From the NCBI GenBank assembly GCA_030538085.1, contig JAUNUR010000001.1:56835-120834 (forward strand): a stretch of 64,000 bases of DNA. The letters are read 5' to 3'. Position 1 is the stretch's first letter; every line of letters starts with the position of its first letter. Position numbers and translations under genes: made by a program. This DNA is from Pseudomonadota bacterium (GTDB taxonomy: Bacteria > Pseudomonadota > Gammaproteobacteria > Burkholderiales > Burkholderiaceae_C). This document shows, piece after piece, positions 1 through 9,134 of this stretch. The notes below the pieces were generated by a model that had not been told where the DNA came from, searched no databases, and was given only the letters and a program-made list of their open reading frames with translations.

Positions 1-1
1 C

Positions 2-901
2 GAGCGCGCCTGGCGCCTGGTCGACGGCACCACGCGCGCGCCACGCCGCGCGCGCAAGCTGGAACTGGCCGAGAGCACGCCCGTGCTGCTGGCCGCGCAA
101 GCCGTTCTGGGCGAAATGCTGGGCCAGTTCATGGAGAACCTGGGCGGCATCGTGCGTTCCGACGGCCCCGAGCTGGTACACCAGGCGCGCGTGGGCTGGC
201 GGCGCTGGCGCAGTGCGCTGTGGCTGTTCAAGCCCCTGCTGGCCCAAGCCCACCCCGCGCCCGACACCGCGGGCCTGCGACCGCTGCTCAATGCCCTGGG
301 CGCCATGCGCGATCTGGACGTAGCGGCGCTGGAAAGCCTGCCGCAGTGGGCCGACGCCTACATCGCGGGCGACGACGAGCGAGCCCACGAGTGGCAGGCC
401 ATGGAAGCCGCCGTCGCCGCCGAACACCGCATTCGCCGCGCGGGCCTGCTCAGCACCCTTGAATCGCCCGGCACCGGGCAGGCCCTGCTGCGGCTGGAGC
501 GTTGGCTGCACCTGCTGCCTCAGGCCGCCTGGACGCCCGAGTTGGCTGAGCGCGACATTGGCGGCTGGGCCGCTGCCCGCACCAAGAGGCTGCACGCGCG
601 CCTGGCCGAGGAAGTCGAGGAAATGGACGCCGCCGACCTGGATACCGAGGAAGGCATCGAGCACCAGCACAACGTGCGTCTGCTCGCCAAGCGCACCCGC
701 TACGTGCTGGAAGCCTTGCGCACCGTGCTGCCCAAGGAGCGCACGCGCCGCTGGCAGGAACAAGCCACCGAACTGCAGACCAACATTGGCGCCGCGCGCG
801 ACCTGATGCTGCTGGCCACGCTGCTGGAGCCGCTGGGCATTCAGCCCAGCATCCTGGGTTTCATGCGTGGCGTGGCGGCGGGCCGCATGGCGGATCAGTA
901 G
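2..901 (+). CDS. CHAD-domain protein (C-terminal part, cut by window start)
   Basis: The reading frame is open from base 2, so the true start lies outside the window; the GTG at 83 is probably internal. The visible part is a CHAD domain, an alpha-helical conserved-histidine domain that binds polyphosphate and is often fused to an N-terminal CYTH triphosphatase domain. Typical features are the basic helices HQARVGWRRWRSALWLF, LNALGAMRDLDV and HNVRLLAKRTRYVLEAL, and the final LQTNIGAARDLMLL. The first residues (RKLELAEST) resemble the linker after a CYTH domain, so the complete gene may be a CYTH-CHAD fusion; that is inference because the CYTH part is not visible. No downstream gene is coupled to it. 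Confidence 0.8.
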   Translation, partial: ERAWRLVDGTTRAPRRARKLELAESTPVLLAAQAVLGEMLGQFMENLGGIVRSDGPELVHQARVGWRRWRSALWLFKPLLAQAHPAPDTAGLRPLLNALGAMRDLDVAALESLPQWADAYIAGDDERAHEWQAMEAAVAAEHRIRRAGLLSTLESPGTGQALLRLERWLHLLPQAAWTPELAERDIGGWAAARTKRLHARLAEEVEEMDAADLDTEEGIEHQHNVRLLAKRTRYVLEALRTVLPKERTRRWQEQATELQTNIGAARDLMLLATLLEPLGIQPSILGFMRGVAAGRMADQ

Positions 902-1020
902 CCGCGGGCGCGGAATATGGCCCCGAAAGGGATCACCCTAGAAACGGCCTTGGCCACGATAAGGCGCCGCGCGCGCTCTGCACGCTGCCTCGCGGGCAGC
1001 ACTGAGACTTATTGGTACCC

Positions 1021-1183
1021 CACATTCCCTCGTCATTGCGACGAAAGCCGCAACGCAATCCATGGGGCGCCACCTTCACACAGTGTTGACCCGCTGACAC
1101 CGTGTGGATTGCGGCCTTCGCCGCAATGACGGGATGAGGTGAAGACATCGCATAAATTGTCCTGAATTACGAAACTCTCAATA
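1021..1183 (+). repeat. Palindromic repeat family 1, copy A (left end missing)
   Basis: The core has facing arms of the type TCATTGCGGCGAAGGC...GCCTTCGCCGCAATGA (here with changes in the left arm), followed by GATGAGGTGAAG and the terminal TGAATTACGAAACTCTCAATA. The same core and right end are found in reverse orientation at 28650-28859. The left end carrying the GCGGGCCATCAGAAA segment is absent here. It is non-coding and lies near the 3' end of the OmpA-like gene. Confidence 0.85.
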
Positions 1184-1200
1184 ATCAGCGTGCCACAAGC

Positions 1201-1227
1201 AAAAAACCCGGCCATGCCGGGTTTTTT
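1201..1227. terminator. Bidirectional rho-independent terminator
   Basis: A perfect inverted repeat AAAAAACCCGGC-CAT-GCCGGGTTTTTT gives a GC stem with T-runs on both strands. It lies 37 bases beyond the stop of the minus-strand OmpA-like gene and most likely terminates that transcript. Confidence 0.85.
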
Positions 1228-1264
1228 GCTGCGCGGAGCGGCACGCTCGGTGCCGCGAAATGGT

Positions 1265-1801
1265 TTATTCCAGACTCACTTCCACCCGGCGCGCCTCGGC
1301 GTTGCTGCCGTCGCCGGTGGTCACCTCGGGCTTTTTCAGCTCCAGCTTGTCCTCACCAATGCCCAAGGCGTTCAACGCATCACGCACGGCAAAGGCGCGC
1401 TGCTTGGCCAGTTCCTCGTTCTTGGCTGGATCGCCCGTCACATCGTGGTAGCCGCTGATGATGGCCTTCTGCCCCGCCGCCACGCCCTTGACCACATCGG
1501 CCAGCGCATCGGCCGCGCCCGGCGCCAACTCGGCGCTGCCGCTGGCGAAGTAGAACTTGACCACTCCGTCTTCCACGCGGATGCTGGCGCCATCGCCCAC
1601 CGCGCCCTGACCAGCGGCTGCTCCCGATACGCCAGACAAGGCACCACCCGTCATGGCGGTACTGGCGCCTGCCGCAACCGGTGCCGCGCCCTTGCCGGTG
1701 CGGTACAGGCCAAACCCGATCGCCAGGCTGATGGCGAGCAGGACCGCGCCAATCAGCACGGCCCACATCACGCCCTGGTTGTCATCGTCTTGTGCACTCA
1801 T
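1265..1801 (-). CDS. OmpA-family membrane-anchored protein
   Basis: A 178-residue protein with one N-terminal membrane segment (about residues 10-32, VMWAVLIGAVLLAISLAIGF), an Ala/Gly-rich linker, and a C-terminal OmpA-like domain (about 70-178). The OmpA domain begins with VKFYFASGSAEL and ends with RRVEVSLE, the pattern of peptidoglycan-binding OmpA/MotB domains. The frame stays open upstream, but ATG at 1801 is chosen because GGAGA lies six bases before it and the protein then starts at the membrane anchor. Its role is probably envelope-peptidoglycan attachment; the exact partner cannot be told. A terminator follows at 1201-1227. Confidence 0.85.
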   Translation of the reverse strand: MSAQDDDNQGVMWAVLIGAVLLAISLAIGFGLYRTGKGAAPVAAGASTAMTGGALSGVSGAAAGQGAVGDGASIRVEDGVVKFYFASGSAELAPGAADALADVVKGVAAGQKAIISGYHDVTGDPAKNEELAKQRAFAVRDALNALGIGEDKLELKKPEVTTGDGSNAEARRVEVSLE

Positions 1802-1843
1802 GAGTTCTCCACATAAATTGGGGCGATTGTATAAAGTCCCGCC

Positions 1844-2473
1844 ATGCTGCCCGCTGACGACGCCTACGTCCCCTACGAACATTTGCGCCAGCCAGGCCGC
1901 GACCCGCGGCGCATGCTGGCCCAGACGCGAAGTGAATGGCTCCGGCGGTCTGGCCCACGGCCCGACCTGTGGGTGTTCGGCTACGCCTCGCTGATCTGGC
2001 GGCCCGACTTCGGCTTCAGCGAGCGCCACGCCACCCGCGTGCACGGCTGGCACCGTGCGCTGGCCATGTGGAGCCGCGTCAACCGGGGCACGCCCGAGCA
2101 GCCTGGCCTGGTGTTCGCGCTGTTGCCCGGTGGCAGCTGTTCGGGGCTCGTGTACCGCGTGCCCGGCCACGATGCCGAAGCCGTGTTCGACACCCTGTGG
2201 GCGCGCGAAATGCCCAGCGGCGTGTACGACGCGCGCTGGCTGCGCTGCGCCACGCCGCACGGGCAGGTGGCGGCGCTGGCCTTCACGCTGTCGCGCCGCA
2301 GCCCCTCCTTCACCGGCGAGCTGGCGCCCGAGCAGTACCGCCACATCTTCCGCCACGCCAGCGGCCGCTACGGCAGCACGCTGGACTACGCGCGCCGCAC
2401 GATGGAAACCTTGCGCGAACATGGCATTCACGACCGGCGGCTGCGCGCCCTGCTCGACCTGGCCGACGCCTAA
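1844..2473 (+). CDS. chaC: Gamma-glutamylcyclotransferase, ChaC family
   Basis: A 209-residue cytosolic protein of the ChaC/GGCT-like family, which cleaves glutathione to 5-oxoproline and Cys-Gly. The family signature near the N-terminus, WVFGYASLIWRPDF (about residues 43-56), corresponds to the YGSL substrate-binding loop, followed by RVHGWHRALAMWSRVNRGT. The acidic residue expected for catalysis may lie in the SPSFTGEL segment, but I could not align it with certainty. The length is slightly below the 231 residues of E. coli ChaC. The start at 1844 lies 42 bases from the divergent OmpA-like gene, so promoters must share that gap. Confidence 0.85.
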   Translation: MLPADDAYVPYEHLRQPGRDPRRMLAQTRSEWLRRSGPRPDLWVFGYASLIWRPDFGFSERHATRVHGWHRALAMWSRVNRGTPEQPGLVFALLPGGSCSGLVYRVPGHDAEAVFDTLWAREMPSGVYDARWLRCATPHGQVAALAFTLSRRSPSFTGELAPEQYRHIFRHASGRYGSTLDYARRTMETLREHGIHDRRLRALLDLADA

Positions 2474-2490
2474 AGAGGCTGCCCCCAAAC

Positions 2491-2559
2491 TCCTCGCGAC
2501 GCGCTTGTCGCCGGTCTCGGGCGCCCTGCGATCAGGCGCATCCAACTGCCGTTTCTAGG
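2491..2559 (+). repeat. Right-end remnant of MITE-like family 2
   Basis: The segment ending GGCGCATCCAACTGCCGTTTC then TAGG matches, with one change, the right end of the full element at 25862-26095, including the terminal repeat CAACTGCCGTTTCTAGG. Similarity fades to the left, so it is a decayed or truncated copy in the chaC-pdxH gap. Confidence 0.75.
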
Positions 2560-2591
2560 CTGACAGCCACGCGCTGCCTATACTGCCGCGC

Positions 2592-3227
2592 ATGAGTGAC
2601 ATCGCCCACCTGCGCAAGAGCTACGAGCGCGCCGAGCTGTCCGAGGACGCTTCGCACGCCGACCCCCTGAAACAATTCGAGCAATGGTTCGACGAAGCCC
2701 TCAAAAGCGAAGTCCCCGAAGCCAACGCCATGACCCTGGCCACCGTGGGCAGCGACCTGCGGCCCAGCACGCGCGTGGTGCTGATCAAGGCGTTCGACGC
2801 GCGCGGCATCGTCTGGTACACCAACTACCAGAGCCGCAAGGGCCTGGAGTTGGCTGGCAACCCGTATGCGGCGCTGCAGTTTCACTGGGTCGAGCTGGAG
2901 CGCGTGGTGCGCATCGAAGGCCTGGTCGAACAAGTGAGCGATGCCGACAGCGATGCCTACTACGCCAGCCGCCCGCTCGATCACCGCCTGGGCGCCTGGG
3001 CCAGCCCGCAAAGCCAGGTCATCTCGGGCCACGCTTGGCTGGTGGCCGAGGCCGCCAAGGTGGGGGCCAAGTTCCTGCTCAATCCGCCGCGCCCGCCGCA
3101 CTGGGGCGGCTACCGCCTTCAGCCCGACCGCTGGGAGTTCTGGCAGGGCCGCAAGAGCCGTCTGCATGACCGCCTGCGGTACCGCCTGGAAAACAGCGGC
3201 TGGCTGCGTGAGCGGCTGTCTCCCTGA
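2592..3227 (+). CDS. pdxH: Pyridoxamine 5'-phosphate oxidase
   Basis: A 211-residue FMN-dependent enzyme that oxidises pyridoxamine/pyridoxine 5'-phosphate to pyridoxal 5'-phosphate, the last step of PLP synthesis and salvage. Family features in order: N-terminal [13 protein letters not shown], the FMN-binding strands [38 protein letters not shown], the segment [19 protein letters not shown], and the C-terminal [20 protein letters not shown]. The length matches the family. proC follows after 54 bases on the same strand, and the two may be cotranscribed. Confidence 0.97.
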   Translation: MSDIAHLRKSYERAELSEDASHADPLKQFEQWFDEALKSEVPEANAMTLATVGSDLRPSTRVVLIKAFDARGIVWYTNYQSRKGLELAGNPYAALQFHWVELERVVRIEGLVEQVSDADSDAYYASRPLDHRLGAWASPQSQVISGHAWLVAEAAKVGAKFLLNPPRPPHWGGYRLQPDRWEFWQGRKSRLHDRLRYRLENSGWLRERLSP

Positions 3228-3281
3228 AAAACCGCTGTCCCCAGCGCCTGGCGTTGCGCCAATTTCCGTACCTCCCTTGCC

Positions 3282-4142
3282 ATGACCGCACCAACCCTTC
3301 CCTCTTCCACCCGCATCGCCTTCATCGGCGGCGGCAACATGGCCAGCGCCATCATTGGTGGCCTGATCCGGCAAGGCCTACCGGCGGCGCGAATTCAGGT
3401 GGTCGAGCCGTTCGAGGCCACGCGATCACGCCTGCAATCGCAGCATGGCGCGCACGTTCATCCCGCCGCCGGGTCGTTTCTGGCGGATGCCGATCTGATC
3501 GTGTGGGCGGTCAAGCCGCAGAACTTCCATGAGGCGGCGGCACCCGTTGCCCCCCATGTTGGCGGCGCGCTGCAACTGTCGGTGATGGCCGGCATCCGCG
3601 CGGCCACCATCGCCACCGCCACGGGCCGGACGCGCGTCGTGCGCTGCATGCCCAACACGCCCGCCCTGGTGGGCCGCGGCATGACGGGCCTGTTCGCCAG
3701 CGAGGCCGTCCGCCCCGCCGACCGGCAATTGGCCGAAGCCGTGATCCGCACCACGGGCGACGCCCTGTGGGTGGCGCATGAAGCACAGCTTGACGCCGTC
3801 ACCGCGCTATCCGGCTCCGGCCCCGCCTATGTGTTCTATTTTCTGGAAGCCATGCAGCAAGCCGGCACCGAACTGGGCCTGTCGCCCGAACAGGCCCGCC
3901 GCCTGGCCGAAGGCACCTTCGCCGGCGGCGCCCACCTGGCGGCCGAGTCGCCCGAGCCTCTGGCCCTGCTGCGCGAGCGCGTGACCAGCAAGGGCGGCAC
4001 CACCCATGCCGCACTGACGGCCATGCAAGAAGCAGGCATCGGCCCCGCCTTCGTCAAGGCCATGCACGCTGCCTGCACGCGCGCTCAGGAGCTGGGTCAG
4101 GTGTTCGGCGATCAGACCCCAAGCTCCGCTAGTGCGAAATAG
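3282..4142 (+). CDS. proC: Pyrroline-5-carboxylate reductase
   Basis: A 286-residue NAD(P)H-dependent reductase for the last step of proline synthesis. The N-terminal Rossmann motif is IAFIGGGNMASAIIGGL (about residues 12-28), and the family motifs VVRCMPNTPALVGRGMTG and the C-terminal ALSGSGPAYVFYFLEAM and VTSKGGTTHAAL are intact. No strong ribosome binding site precedes the ATG, but the start fits the family N-terminus. The 190-base gap that follows is AT-rich and probably holds the promoter of the next gene. Confidence 0.97.
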   Translation: MTAPTLPSSTRIAFIGGGNMASAIIGGLIRQGLPAARIQVVEPFEATRSRLQSQHGAHVHPAAGSFLADADLIVWAVKPQNFHEAAAPVAPHVGGALQLSVMAGIRAATIATATGRTRVVRCMPNTPALVGRGMTGLFASEAVRPADRQLAEAVIRTTGDALWVAHEAQLDAVTALSGSGPAYVFYFLEAMQQAGTELGLSPEQARRLAEGTFAGGAHLAAESPEPLALLRERVTSKGGTTHAALTAMQEAGIGPAFVKAMHAACTRAQELGQVFGDQTPSSASAK

Positions 4143-4333
4143 TACACAAAATCAGCGTAAACCCTGATTGACATCAAACTTACTTATCCCAAATCAATAT
4201 CTTTCAGACCCCAAAAGTACTACAGTCCAACCCTTCGTCGGGAAACCTGGCGAGCTGAGCCTCCTTATCGCACTGACCAGCTTGCCACCCGTGTAACTTT
4301 TTGGTTGTATCGCAGTGCGAAAGGAGTCTCGTC

Positions 4334-5125
4334 ATGCTGCATTTATCTCGCCGTCAAATCACTGTGCTCGGTCTGGCCACACTGGTCGGCACACCCGCGT
4401 GGGCTCAGGTCAAGGATCTGAACGACGCCATCAACAAGGCTGGTCGCCAGCGCATGCTGTCGCAGCGCACGGCCAAGGCCTATCTCGCCCTGGCGCTGCA
4501 GACCCAGACCAGCCAGGCCGAAAAAATCCTCAGCCAATCCATGGCGCTGTTCGACCGCCAACTGACCGAGCTGAAATCGTTCTCGCCCACCGCCGATATC
4601 CGCGACACCTACACGCAGCTTGAAGCGGCCTGGAGCAACTACAAGGAAAAGCTGGTCGGCAAGGCACCCACGCTGGCCGGCGCCGAAGCCGTGATTGCCC
4701 AGTCCGAGGCCGTGCTGCAACTGGCTCACAAGGGCACGGGTCAACTGGAGCAGGCTTCCGGCGCACCGGTGGGCCATCTGGTCAACGTGGCGGGCCGCCA
4801 GCGCATGCTGTCGCAGCGCCTGGCCAAGTACTCGTATGCCACCGCCGGCAAGATCGACCCCAACGGCGCTCAGGCTGAAATCGGCAAGGCACGCACCGAC
4901 TTCCTGGCCGGCATGAAGACCCTTGCCGACGCGCCGCAGGCCACCCCTCGCATCAAGGACCAGCTCAAGCTGGCCGACCAGCAGTGGGTGTTCTTCGACT
5001 CCGCCTTGCAGAGCACGCGCGAAGGCACCGCCAGCAAGGACACGCTGGCCAACGTGCTGACCACCAGCGAGAACATCCTGACCGTGTTGAACGACGTCAC
5101 CGGTCTGTACGCCGCTCTGACCTGA
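4334..5125 (+). CDS. Secreted PilJ-type sensory-domain protein
   Basis: A 263-residue protein with a signal peptide ending AWA-Q (about residue 24), so it is probably periplasmic. It contains two copies of the motif AGRQRMLSQR (about residues 35 and 158), the hallmark of the type IV pili methyl-accepting transducer N-terminal (PilJ) domain, each followed by an amphipathic helix. No transmembrane helix or signalling domain follows, so it would be a soluble binding protein rather than a receptor. ATG at 4334 is chosen because AAGGAG lies eight bases upstream and the signal peptide then starts at once; the frame extends 11 codons further. Ligand and partner are unknown. Confidence 0.8.
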   Translation: MLHLSRRQITVLGLATLVGTPAWAQVKDLNDAINKAGRQRMLSQRTAKAYLALALQTQTSQAEKILSQSMALFDRQLTELKSFSPTADIRDTYTQLEAAWSNYKEKLVGKAPTLAGAEAVIAQSEAVLQLAHKGTGQLEQASGAPVGHLVNVAGRQRMLSQRLAKYSYATAGKIDPNGAQAEIGKARTDFLAGMKTLADAPQATPRIKDQLKLADQQWVFFDSALQSTREGTASKDTLANVLTTSENILTVLNDVTGLYAALT

Positions 5126-5154
5126 TTCCCATTTCGACTTCAAAGCATCAATCA

Positions 5155-5232
5155 CCGTCATCCCGGCGAAGGCCGGGATCCATGCTTCTCCGCACACGCC
5201 GTCTGGATTCCAGCTTGCGCCGGAATGACGGG
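5155..5232. repeat. Imperfect dispersed palindrome
   Basis: The arms CCGTCATCCCGGCGAAGG and GCGCCGGAATGACGG face each other with further pairing around GGATCCA/TGGATTCC. This is a dispersed intergenic palindrome type; only one copy was seen in the window, downstream of the PilJ-domain gene. Confidence 0.6.
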
Positions 5233-5370
5233 ATATTGCAGCTTGATCTGGAATTGAAATAGGACACCAGAAAAACCCGCGCCCTCAGCTACCTGTTCGC
5301 AATCTCTGCGCGGGCGCCTGGGCGCGGTCTTGCGGCGTCTTTCGGCATTGCGATCCTTGGGTCATGCGCG

Positions 5371-5510
5371 TGCCATCAGAACCCCCCTCACATTCCCTCG
5401 TCATTGCGGCGAAGGCCGCAATCCATGGGGCGTCACCTTGATACGGCATTCACCTGCGGACACCGCGTGGATTGCGGCCTTCGCCGCAATGACGGGATGA
5501 GGTGAAGGCA
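5371..5510 (+). repeat. Palindromic repeat family 1, copy B (right end missing)
   Basis: It begins with GCCATCAGAA, as at the far end of copy C (28650-28859), then the same core with perfect arms TCATTGCGGCGAAGGCCGCA and TGCGGCCTTCGCCGCAATGA, and GATGAGGTGAAGG. The TGAATTACGAAACT...TCAATA end is not present. Confidence 0.85.
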
Positions 5511-5847
5511 CTGCAGAGGGAGGGGGACTTCGTCAAAAAAATAATGGCTAAAACAAGGCCTTGGCGCCTGATTTACAAGCGCATACAGCTCTTGTTTTGA
5601 TACCTTCATCCCGCGCCAAATGGTTAGCGCCTGATTTCAGGTGACCACCGGCATCACCCATTCCGATTCCAGACCAAAGTAGCCGCATCGCGTAGGGATG
5701 ACGGCTATTGAGCAGCCCAACCCTGCCAACAGGGCCGGTGTACCCGAAGAAAATCAATGACTTACAAAACGTTTTCTTGAGAGGTCTTGATGCAATGAAG
5801 ACGGAGTCACACGCCTTCAGCGCACCGGCTCCGCTACAACCACTTAC
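5511..5847. other. Non-coding gap before ubiA 3' end
   Basis: No convincing gene is visible between repeat copy B and the end of ubiA. A 69-codon minus-strand ORF (5548-5757) and an 85-codon plus-strand ORF overlapping ubiA antisense look like chance frames with no recognisable domain. Confidence 0.5.
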
Positions 5848-6741
5848 TCAACCGCCCAAGGCGTACGACAGCGCGATGCCCACGAACACGGTGAAGCTGA
5901 GCCAGTGGTTTTGCTTGAACGCCGTGAAGCAACCTTCTCGCGTGCGGCCGCGAATCAGCGTGTAATGCCACACGGCCTGCGCGGCGGCCACGGCGAAAGC
6001 CATGTAGAGAATCACTGATGGCGCATGCTTGGCGCTGACCCAGAGCCAGACCGCCAGGTAGACGGCATAAAAAACCATGATCGCCACCACATCCAGCCGG
6101 CCCAGCGTGATGGCCGAGGTCTTGATGCCGATCTTCAGGTCGTCATCCCGGTCGACCATGGCGTATTCGGTGTCGTAGGCCAGCACCAGCGCGATCTTGC
6201 CCATGAACAGCCACAGCGCTTCCAGCGGCACGCGCCCCTGCGCGGCCGCGTAGGCCATCGGAATGCCGAAGCCAAAAGCAACGCCCAGTACCGCCTGCGG
6301 CATGGCGAAAAAGCGCTTGGTGAACGGGTAGGCGATGGTGACCAGCAACGCCGGCACCGACCAGGCGATGACGGCGCCATTGGTGGTCAACGCCAGGGCA
6401 AAGGCCAGCAAAGCCAGCACCGCGCCCACGGCCAGAGCCTCTTTCACGCTGATGTGCCCGCTGGTAATGGGGCGCTGCGCCGTGCGCTTGACGTGGCGGT
6501 CGATGTCACGGTCGGCCACATCGTTGATACAGCAGCCGGCCGAGCGCATCAGCACCGTACCCAGCGTGAAAACGATGAACAAATGCCAGCCCGGCCAGCC
6601 GCCAGCCGCCAGCCACAGCGCGCCCAGCGTGGGCCAGTACAGCACCAGCCAGCCCGCGGGCCGATCCCAGCGGATCAGGTCCAGATACAACGAGAGCTTG
6701 CCGCGCGGCGCGGGCGCGGGGTGGGGAGCGGTGGTCGTCAT
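5848..6741 (-). CDS. ubiA: 4-hydroxybenzoate polyprenyltransferase
   Basis: A 297-residue integral membrane prenyltransferase that attaches the polyprenyl chain to 4-hydroxybenzoate in ubiquinone synthesis. Both Asp-rich Mg-pyrophosphate motifs are present: [19 protein letters not shown] (about residues 77-95) and [16 protein letters not shown] (about 195-210). Several hydrophobic helices surround them, and the length is normal for UbiA. It is followed head to tail on the same strand, after a gap, by nothing coupled; the PAP2 gene lies upstream. Confidence 0.96.
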   Translation of the reverse strand: MTTTAPHPAPAPRGKLSLYLDLIRWDRPAGWLVLYWPTLGALWLAAGGWPGWHLFIVFTLGTVLMRSAGCCINDVADRDIDRHVKRTAQRPITSGHISVKEALAVGAVLALLAFALALTTNGAVIAWSVPALLVTIAYPFTKRFFAMPQAVLGVAFGFGIPMAYAAAQGRVPLEALWLFMGKIALVLAYDTEYAMVDRDDDLKIGIKTSAITLGRLDVVAIMVFYAVYLAVWLWVSAKHAPSVILYMAFAVAAAQAVWHYTLIRGRTREGCFTAFKQNHWLSFTVFVGIALSYALGG

Positions 6742-6859
6742 GGCGTGTTTCGCGGTCGGGCCGCGGGACTACCCAGCGGCAAGATCATGGCGGCAATACT
6801 AGCAAAACAATAGCTGACCCGGCTTGGCGGGCGAGGTGTCTGCTCTTCGAAACCCGGTC

Positions 6860-7723
6860 TCACCAGCGCCGCGCCTGCTGCACGGCCCCCACCGTCAGCA
6901 GCAGCGCCGTGGCCGCCCACAGCAAGCCGCCCAGCACGTCGCTCAGGTAGTGCACGCCCAACAGCACCCGGCTGGCCGCGATGCCCGCCACCAGCAGCGC
7001 TGCCAGCCCAGCGATAGGCCAGCGCCAGCGCGGCTGCCACTGGTCGCACAGCACCCAGGCCAGCAAGCCGTACACCATGAGCGCGCTGGCCGCGTGGCCG
7101 CTGGGAAAGCTGAAGCCCGAAGTAACCAGATCCGGCGCATGCGCTGGCCGCGCACGCTCGAACAGGTTCTTCAACACCCGAATCGCCAGACTGTTGGCCG
7201 TGATACCGAGCAGCCAGGCGCCGACCAGCAGGCGTTGGTGGCGCCGCAGCAGCACGGCGGCAACCACCACCGTGAGCACCGTGAGCACCAACACGTCCCC
7301 CATGTCGCTGAGCCGGGCCGCCCACAGCGAGACCGGCGCACCCCACCCCTGCACGGCCCGGGTGGCCCAGGCATCCAGACGCATCACCCAAGGCGCGCCC
7401 AACTGCACGGCTATGGCCAGCGGCACCCAGGCCAGCGCCGGCACGCACGCCCAGCACCAGGCGGGCGCCAGGCCGCTCACCGAAAGCCCGCGTGTATCGC
7501 CGCCCGTCAAGCCCGGCCGGCGTGCCCGCAAGCGTGCCAGCGCCCAAACGGCCAGCAACAACACAGCGGCCAGCACCCATGGCGCGTACGGATCGAACCC
7601 TGTCTGTATGTTCGATACCGCGCTGGCAAGCTCCGGCGAAATAACCAATCGCGTACCGGCCAATGGAGCCCCCTCGGTCGCCGTCGATCCAGCGGTGGCC
7701 ACCAGGTTCGTCATCACGAGCAT
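6860..7723 (-). CDS. PAP2-family phosphatase (membrane)
   Basis: A 287-residue protein with multiple membrane helices and the three PAP2 signatures: KNLFERARP (KX6RP), PSGHAAS, and SRVLLGVHYLSDVLGG with the catalytic His-Asp pair. Such enzymes dephosphorylate lipid phosphates, for example undecaprenyl pyrophosphate or phosphatidate, on the periplasmic face; which substrate applies here is not decidable. ATG at 7723 is preferred because GGAAGG precedes it by six bases; the frame runs 32 codons further upstream through unlikely Cys/Arg-rich sequence. Confidence 0.85.
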   Translation of the reverse strand: MLVMTNLVATAGSTATEGAPLAGTRLVISPELASAVSNIQTGFDPYAPWVLAAVLLLAVWALARLRARRPGLTGGDTRGLSVSGLAPAWCWACVPALAWVPLAIAVQLGAPWVMRLDAWATRAVQGWGAPVSLWAARLSDMGDVLVLTVLTVVVAAVLLRRHQRLLVGAWLLGITANSLAIRVLKNLFERARPAHAPDLVTSGFSFPSGHAASALMVYGLLAWVLCDQWQPRWRWPIAGLAALLVAGIAASRVLLGVHYLSDVLGGLLWAATALLLTVGAVQQARRW

Positions 7724-7868
7724 CGCCCTTCCAGCAGCGCACCAGCACGCGTGATATCCCGCACGACGCCGCGGTGCTGAACACGCGATGCGCCATGTAC
7801 ATAGCCACCTGCTAAGCACAAGCAGCCGAACCGCCGCCCACCTATATCCACAGTGTGTTGTGGCATCT

Positions 7869-7893
7869 AACTTTGACCCTTGATCGTCAAGTT
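7869..7893. promoter_or_regulatory. Inverted repeat in the PAP2-pilE divergent region
   Basis: AACTTTGAC and GTCAAGTT face each other around a nested TTGATCGTCAA. It lies about 170 bases upstream of the pilin start in the AT-rich control region between two divergent genes, so it could be an operator. No regulator can be assigned. Confidence 0.25.
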
Positions 7894-8061
7894 AAACGAT
7901 TCAGCCCACCCCAACCCAAAAAACGAGCCCTAAAGTCTTCAAACAACCCGATCCAAGCTTTGTAATCCATCAAACATCCAAAAAAACAGGCGTAAAGTAC
8001 ACGTTACACCTATATGCATCTTGTTTGCATTCACCACAACATCTGTGCCAAAACTTTTGTC

Positions 8062-8496
8062 ATGACCGCCAAACATCCCCAGTCAATCTCAGGCTTCACC
8101 TTGATCGAAGTGATGGTGACGGTCGCCATCATCGGCATTCTCGCCGCCATCGCATTGCCGTCTTATGAAGAGTACGTCAAGCGCGGCAAGATGCCCGAGG
8201 CTACGGCGGGTCTTTCGCAGGCACGCATCGACATGGAACGCTGGTTTCAGGACAACCGCAAGTACGACGGCACGGGCAACCCGTGCAGCAGCATTTCGAA
8301 TCGGGACACCAAGAATTTCGGCTTCACCTGCCCCACCATCACCGCCACCACCTACACCATCCAGGCCACGGGCAAGGGCAATATTTCCAGCTTTTCCTAC
8401 ACGCTCAATCAGGCCAATAACAAGAAGTCAACCACGCCGTGGGGTGGAAACACCGCCAAGGACTGCTGGATCATGCGCAAGGGTGACACATGCTGA
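8062..8496 (+). CDS. pilE: Type IV pilin-like protein PilE
   Basis: A 144-residue prepilin. The leader [11 protein letters not shown] ends in the Gly of the prepilin peptidase site, followed by [20 protein letters not shown] with the obligatory Glu at +5 of the mature protein. The globular part contains four cysteines, including a C-terminal pair ([11 protein letters not shown]) like the pilin D-loop. ATG 8062 gives a normal short leader; an in-frame ATG 16 codons upstream (8014) would give an unusually long one. Neither start has a strong ribosome binding site. It leads the minor-pilin operon and overlaps fimT by 7 bases, so a minor pilin role is more likely than major pilin. Confidence 0.88.
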   Translation: MTAKHPQSISGFTLIEVMVTVAIIGILAAIALPSYEEYVKRGKMPEATAGLSQARIDMERWFQDNRKYDGTGNPCSSISNRDTKNFGFTCPTITATTYTIQATGKGNISSFSYTLNQANNKKSTTPWGGNTAKDCWIMRKGDTC

Positions 8497-9101
8497 TGCG
8501 TACCCGGCGGCCAGCAGCCATGCGCGGCTTCACCATGATCGAATTGATGATCACGCTCAGCTTGTTGACGATCGTCCTGCTTCTGGTGCTGTCCACCGGT
8601 CGGCAGTGGCTCGTCAATTCGCGCATCCGCACGGCTGCCGAGTCCATTCAGAACGGCTTGCAAGCTGCACGCGCCGAAGCCGTGCGCTGCAACATCCCCG
8701 TGCAATTCGTTCTGGACGGGCTGGACTCTTCCTGGAAAGTGGAATATGCCTACCCCAACGTGCAAACCTCGTGCACACCGACACGCGCGCCAGGCGTAGC
8801 CGCCGAACCCGTGCAAAAGCGCGGCAAGGGCGAAGGCAGCACCCCCATGGCCTTGACCGTTCAGCCCACCAATGCGCGCCAAGTTACGTTCGACGGCACT
8901 GGGCGCCGCGTGGCTAACGCCGACGCAAGCGCAACGCTGGCGCGCGTGTGTGTGGACGACAGCAACGCGGGTGATTCGCGCGATCTCGAAATCAATATCA
9001 CCGCTGGCGGCAGCGTGCGCATGTGCGACCCAAAAGTCACCGATACCGCCGACAGCCGCATCTGCCCCGACCGCGCCAACAGCTCCTGTACCAGTCTTTG
9101 A
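8490..9101 (+). CDS. fimT: Minor pseudopilin FimT (GspH family)
   Basis: A 203-residue prepilin-like protein. The leader [13 protein letters not shown] is followed by [20 protein letters not shown], and the downstream [20 protein letters not shown] is the classic GspH/FimT region. The rest is a beta-rich globular domain with several cysteines. Family members prime pilus assembly, and some FimT proteins bind DNA for natural transformation; whether this one does is not shown. It overlaps the end of pilE by 7 bases, which suggests translational coupling. Confidence 0.88.
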   Translation: MLMRTRRPAAMRGFTMIELMITLSLLTIVLLLVLSTGRQWLVNSRIRTAAESIQNGLQAARAEAVRCNIPVQFVLDGLDSSWKVEYAYPNVQTSCTPTRAPGVAAEPVQKRGKGEGSTPMALTVQPTNARQVTFDGTGRRVANADASATLARVCVDDSNAGDSRDLEINITAGGSVRMCDPKVTDTADSRICPDRANSSCTSL

Positions 9102-9134
9102 TCTCCCTCTCACCCTCCACGAAAAACAGCCGAC

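Larger units (their letters stand above)
902..1264. other. Non-coding spacer with repeat remnants
   Basis: This gap holds no convincing gene. It contains a 12-nt match (937-948, CCTAGAAACGGC) to the left end of the MITE-like element seen complete at 25862-26095, then a truncated copy of the TATTGA/TCAATA repeat family, and a bidirectional terminator just before the OmpA-like gene. Short ORFs across it simply read through the palindromes. Confidence 0.6.

Noticed and set aside
1265-2545. A 426-codon minus-strand frame over the OmpA-like gene and chaC
   Set aside because: Only the last 178 codons are an OmpA-like protein with its own ribosome binding site; the rest is antisense to chaC and low in plausible protein features.
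4168-4177. TTGACATCAA upstream of the PilJ-domain gene as an FNR/Anr box or -35 element
   Set aside because: The half-sites are not separated by the four bases of an FNR box, and no matching -10 is found at normal spacing.
6738-7808. A 356-codon minus-strand frame in the PAP2 region
   Set aside because: Shadow frame of the PAP2 gene with Gly/Arg/Ala-rich translation; the other frame contains all PAP2 motifs.
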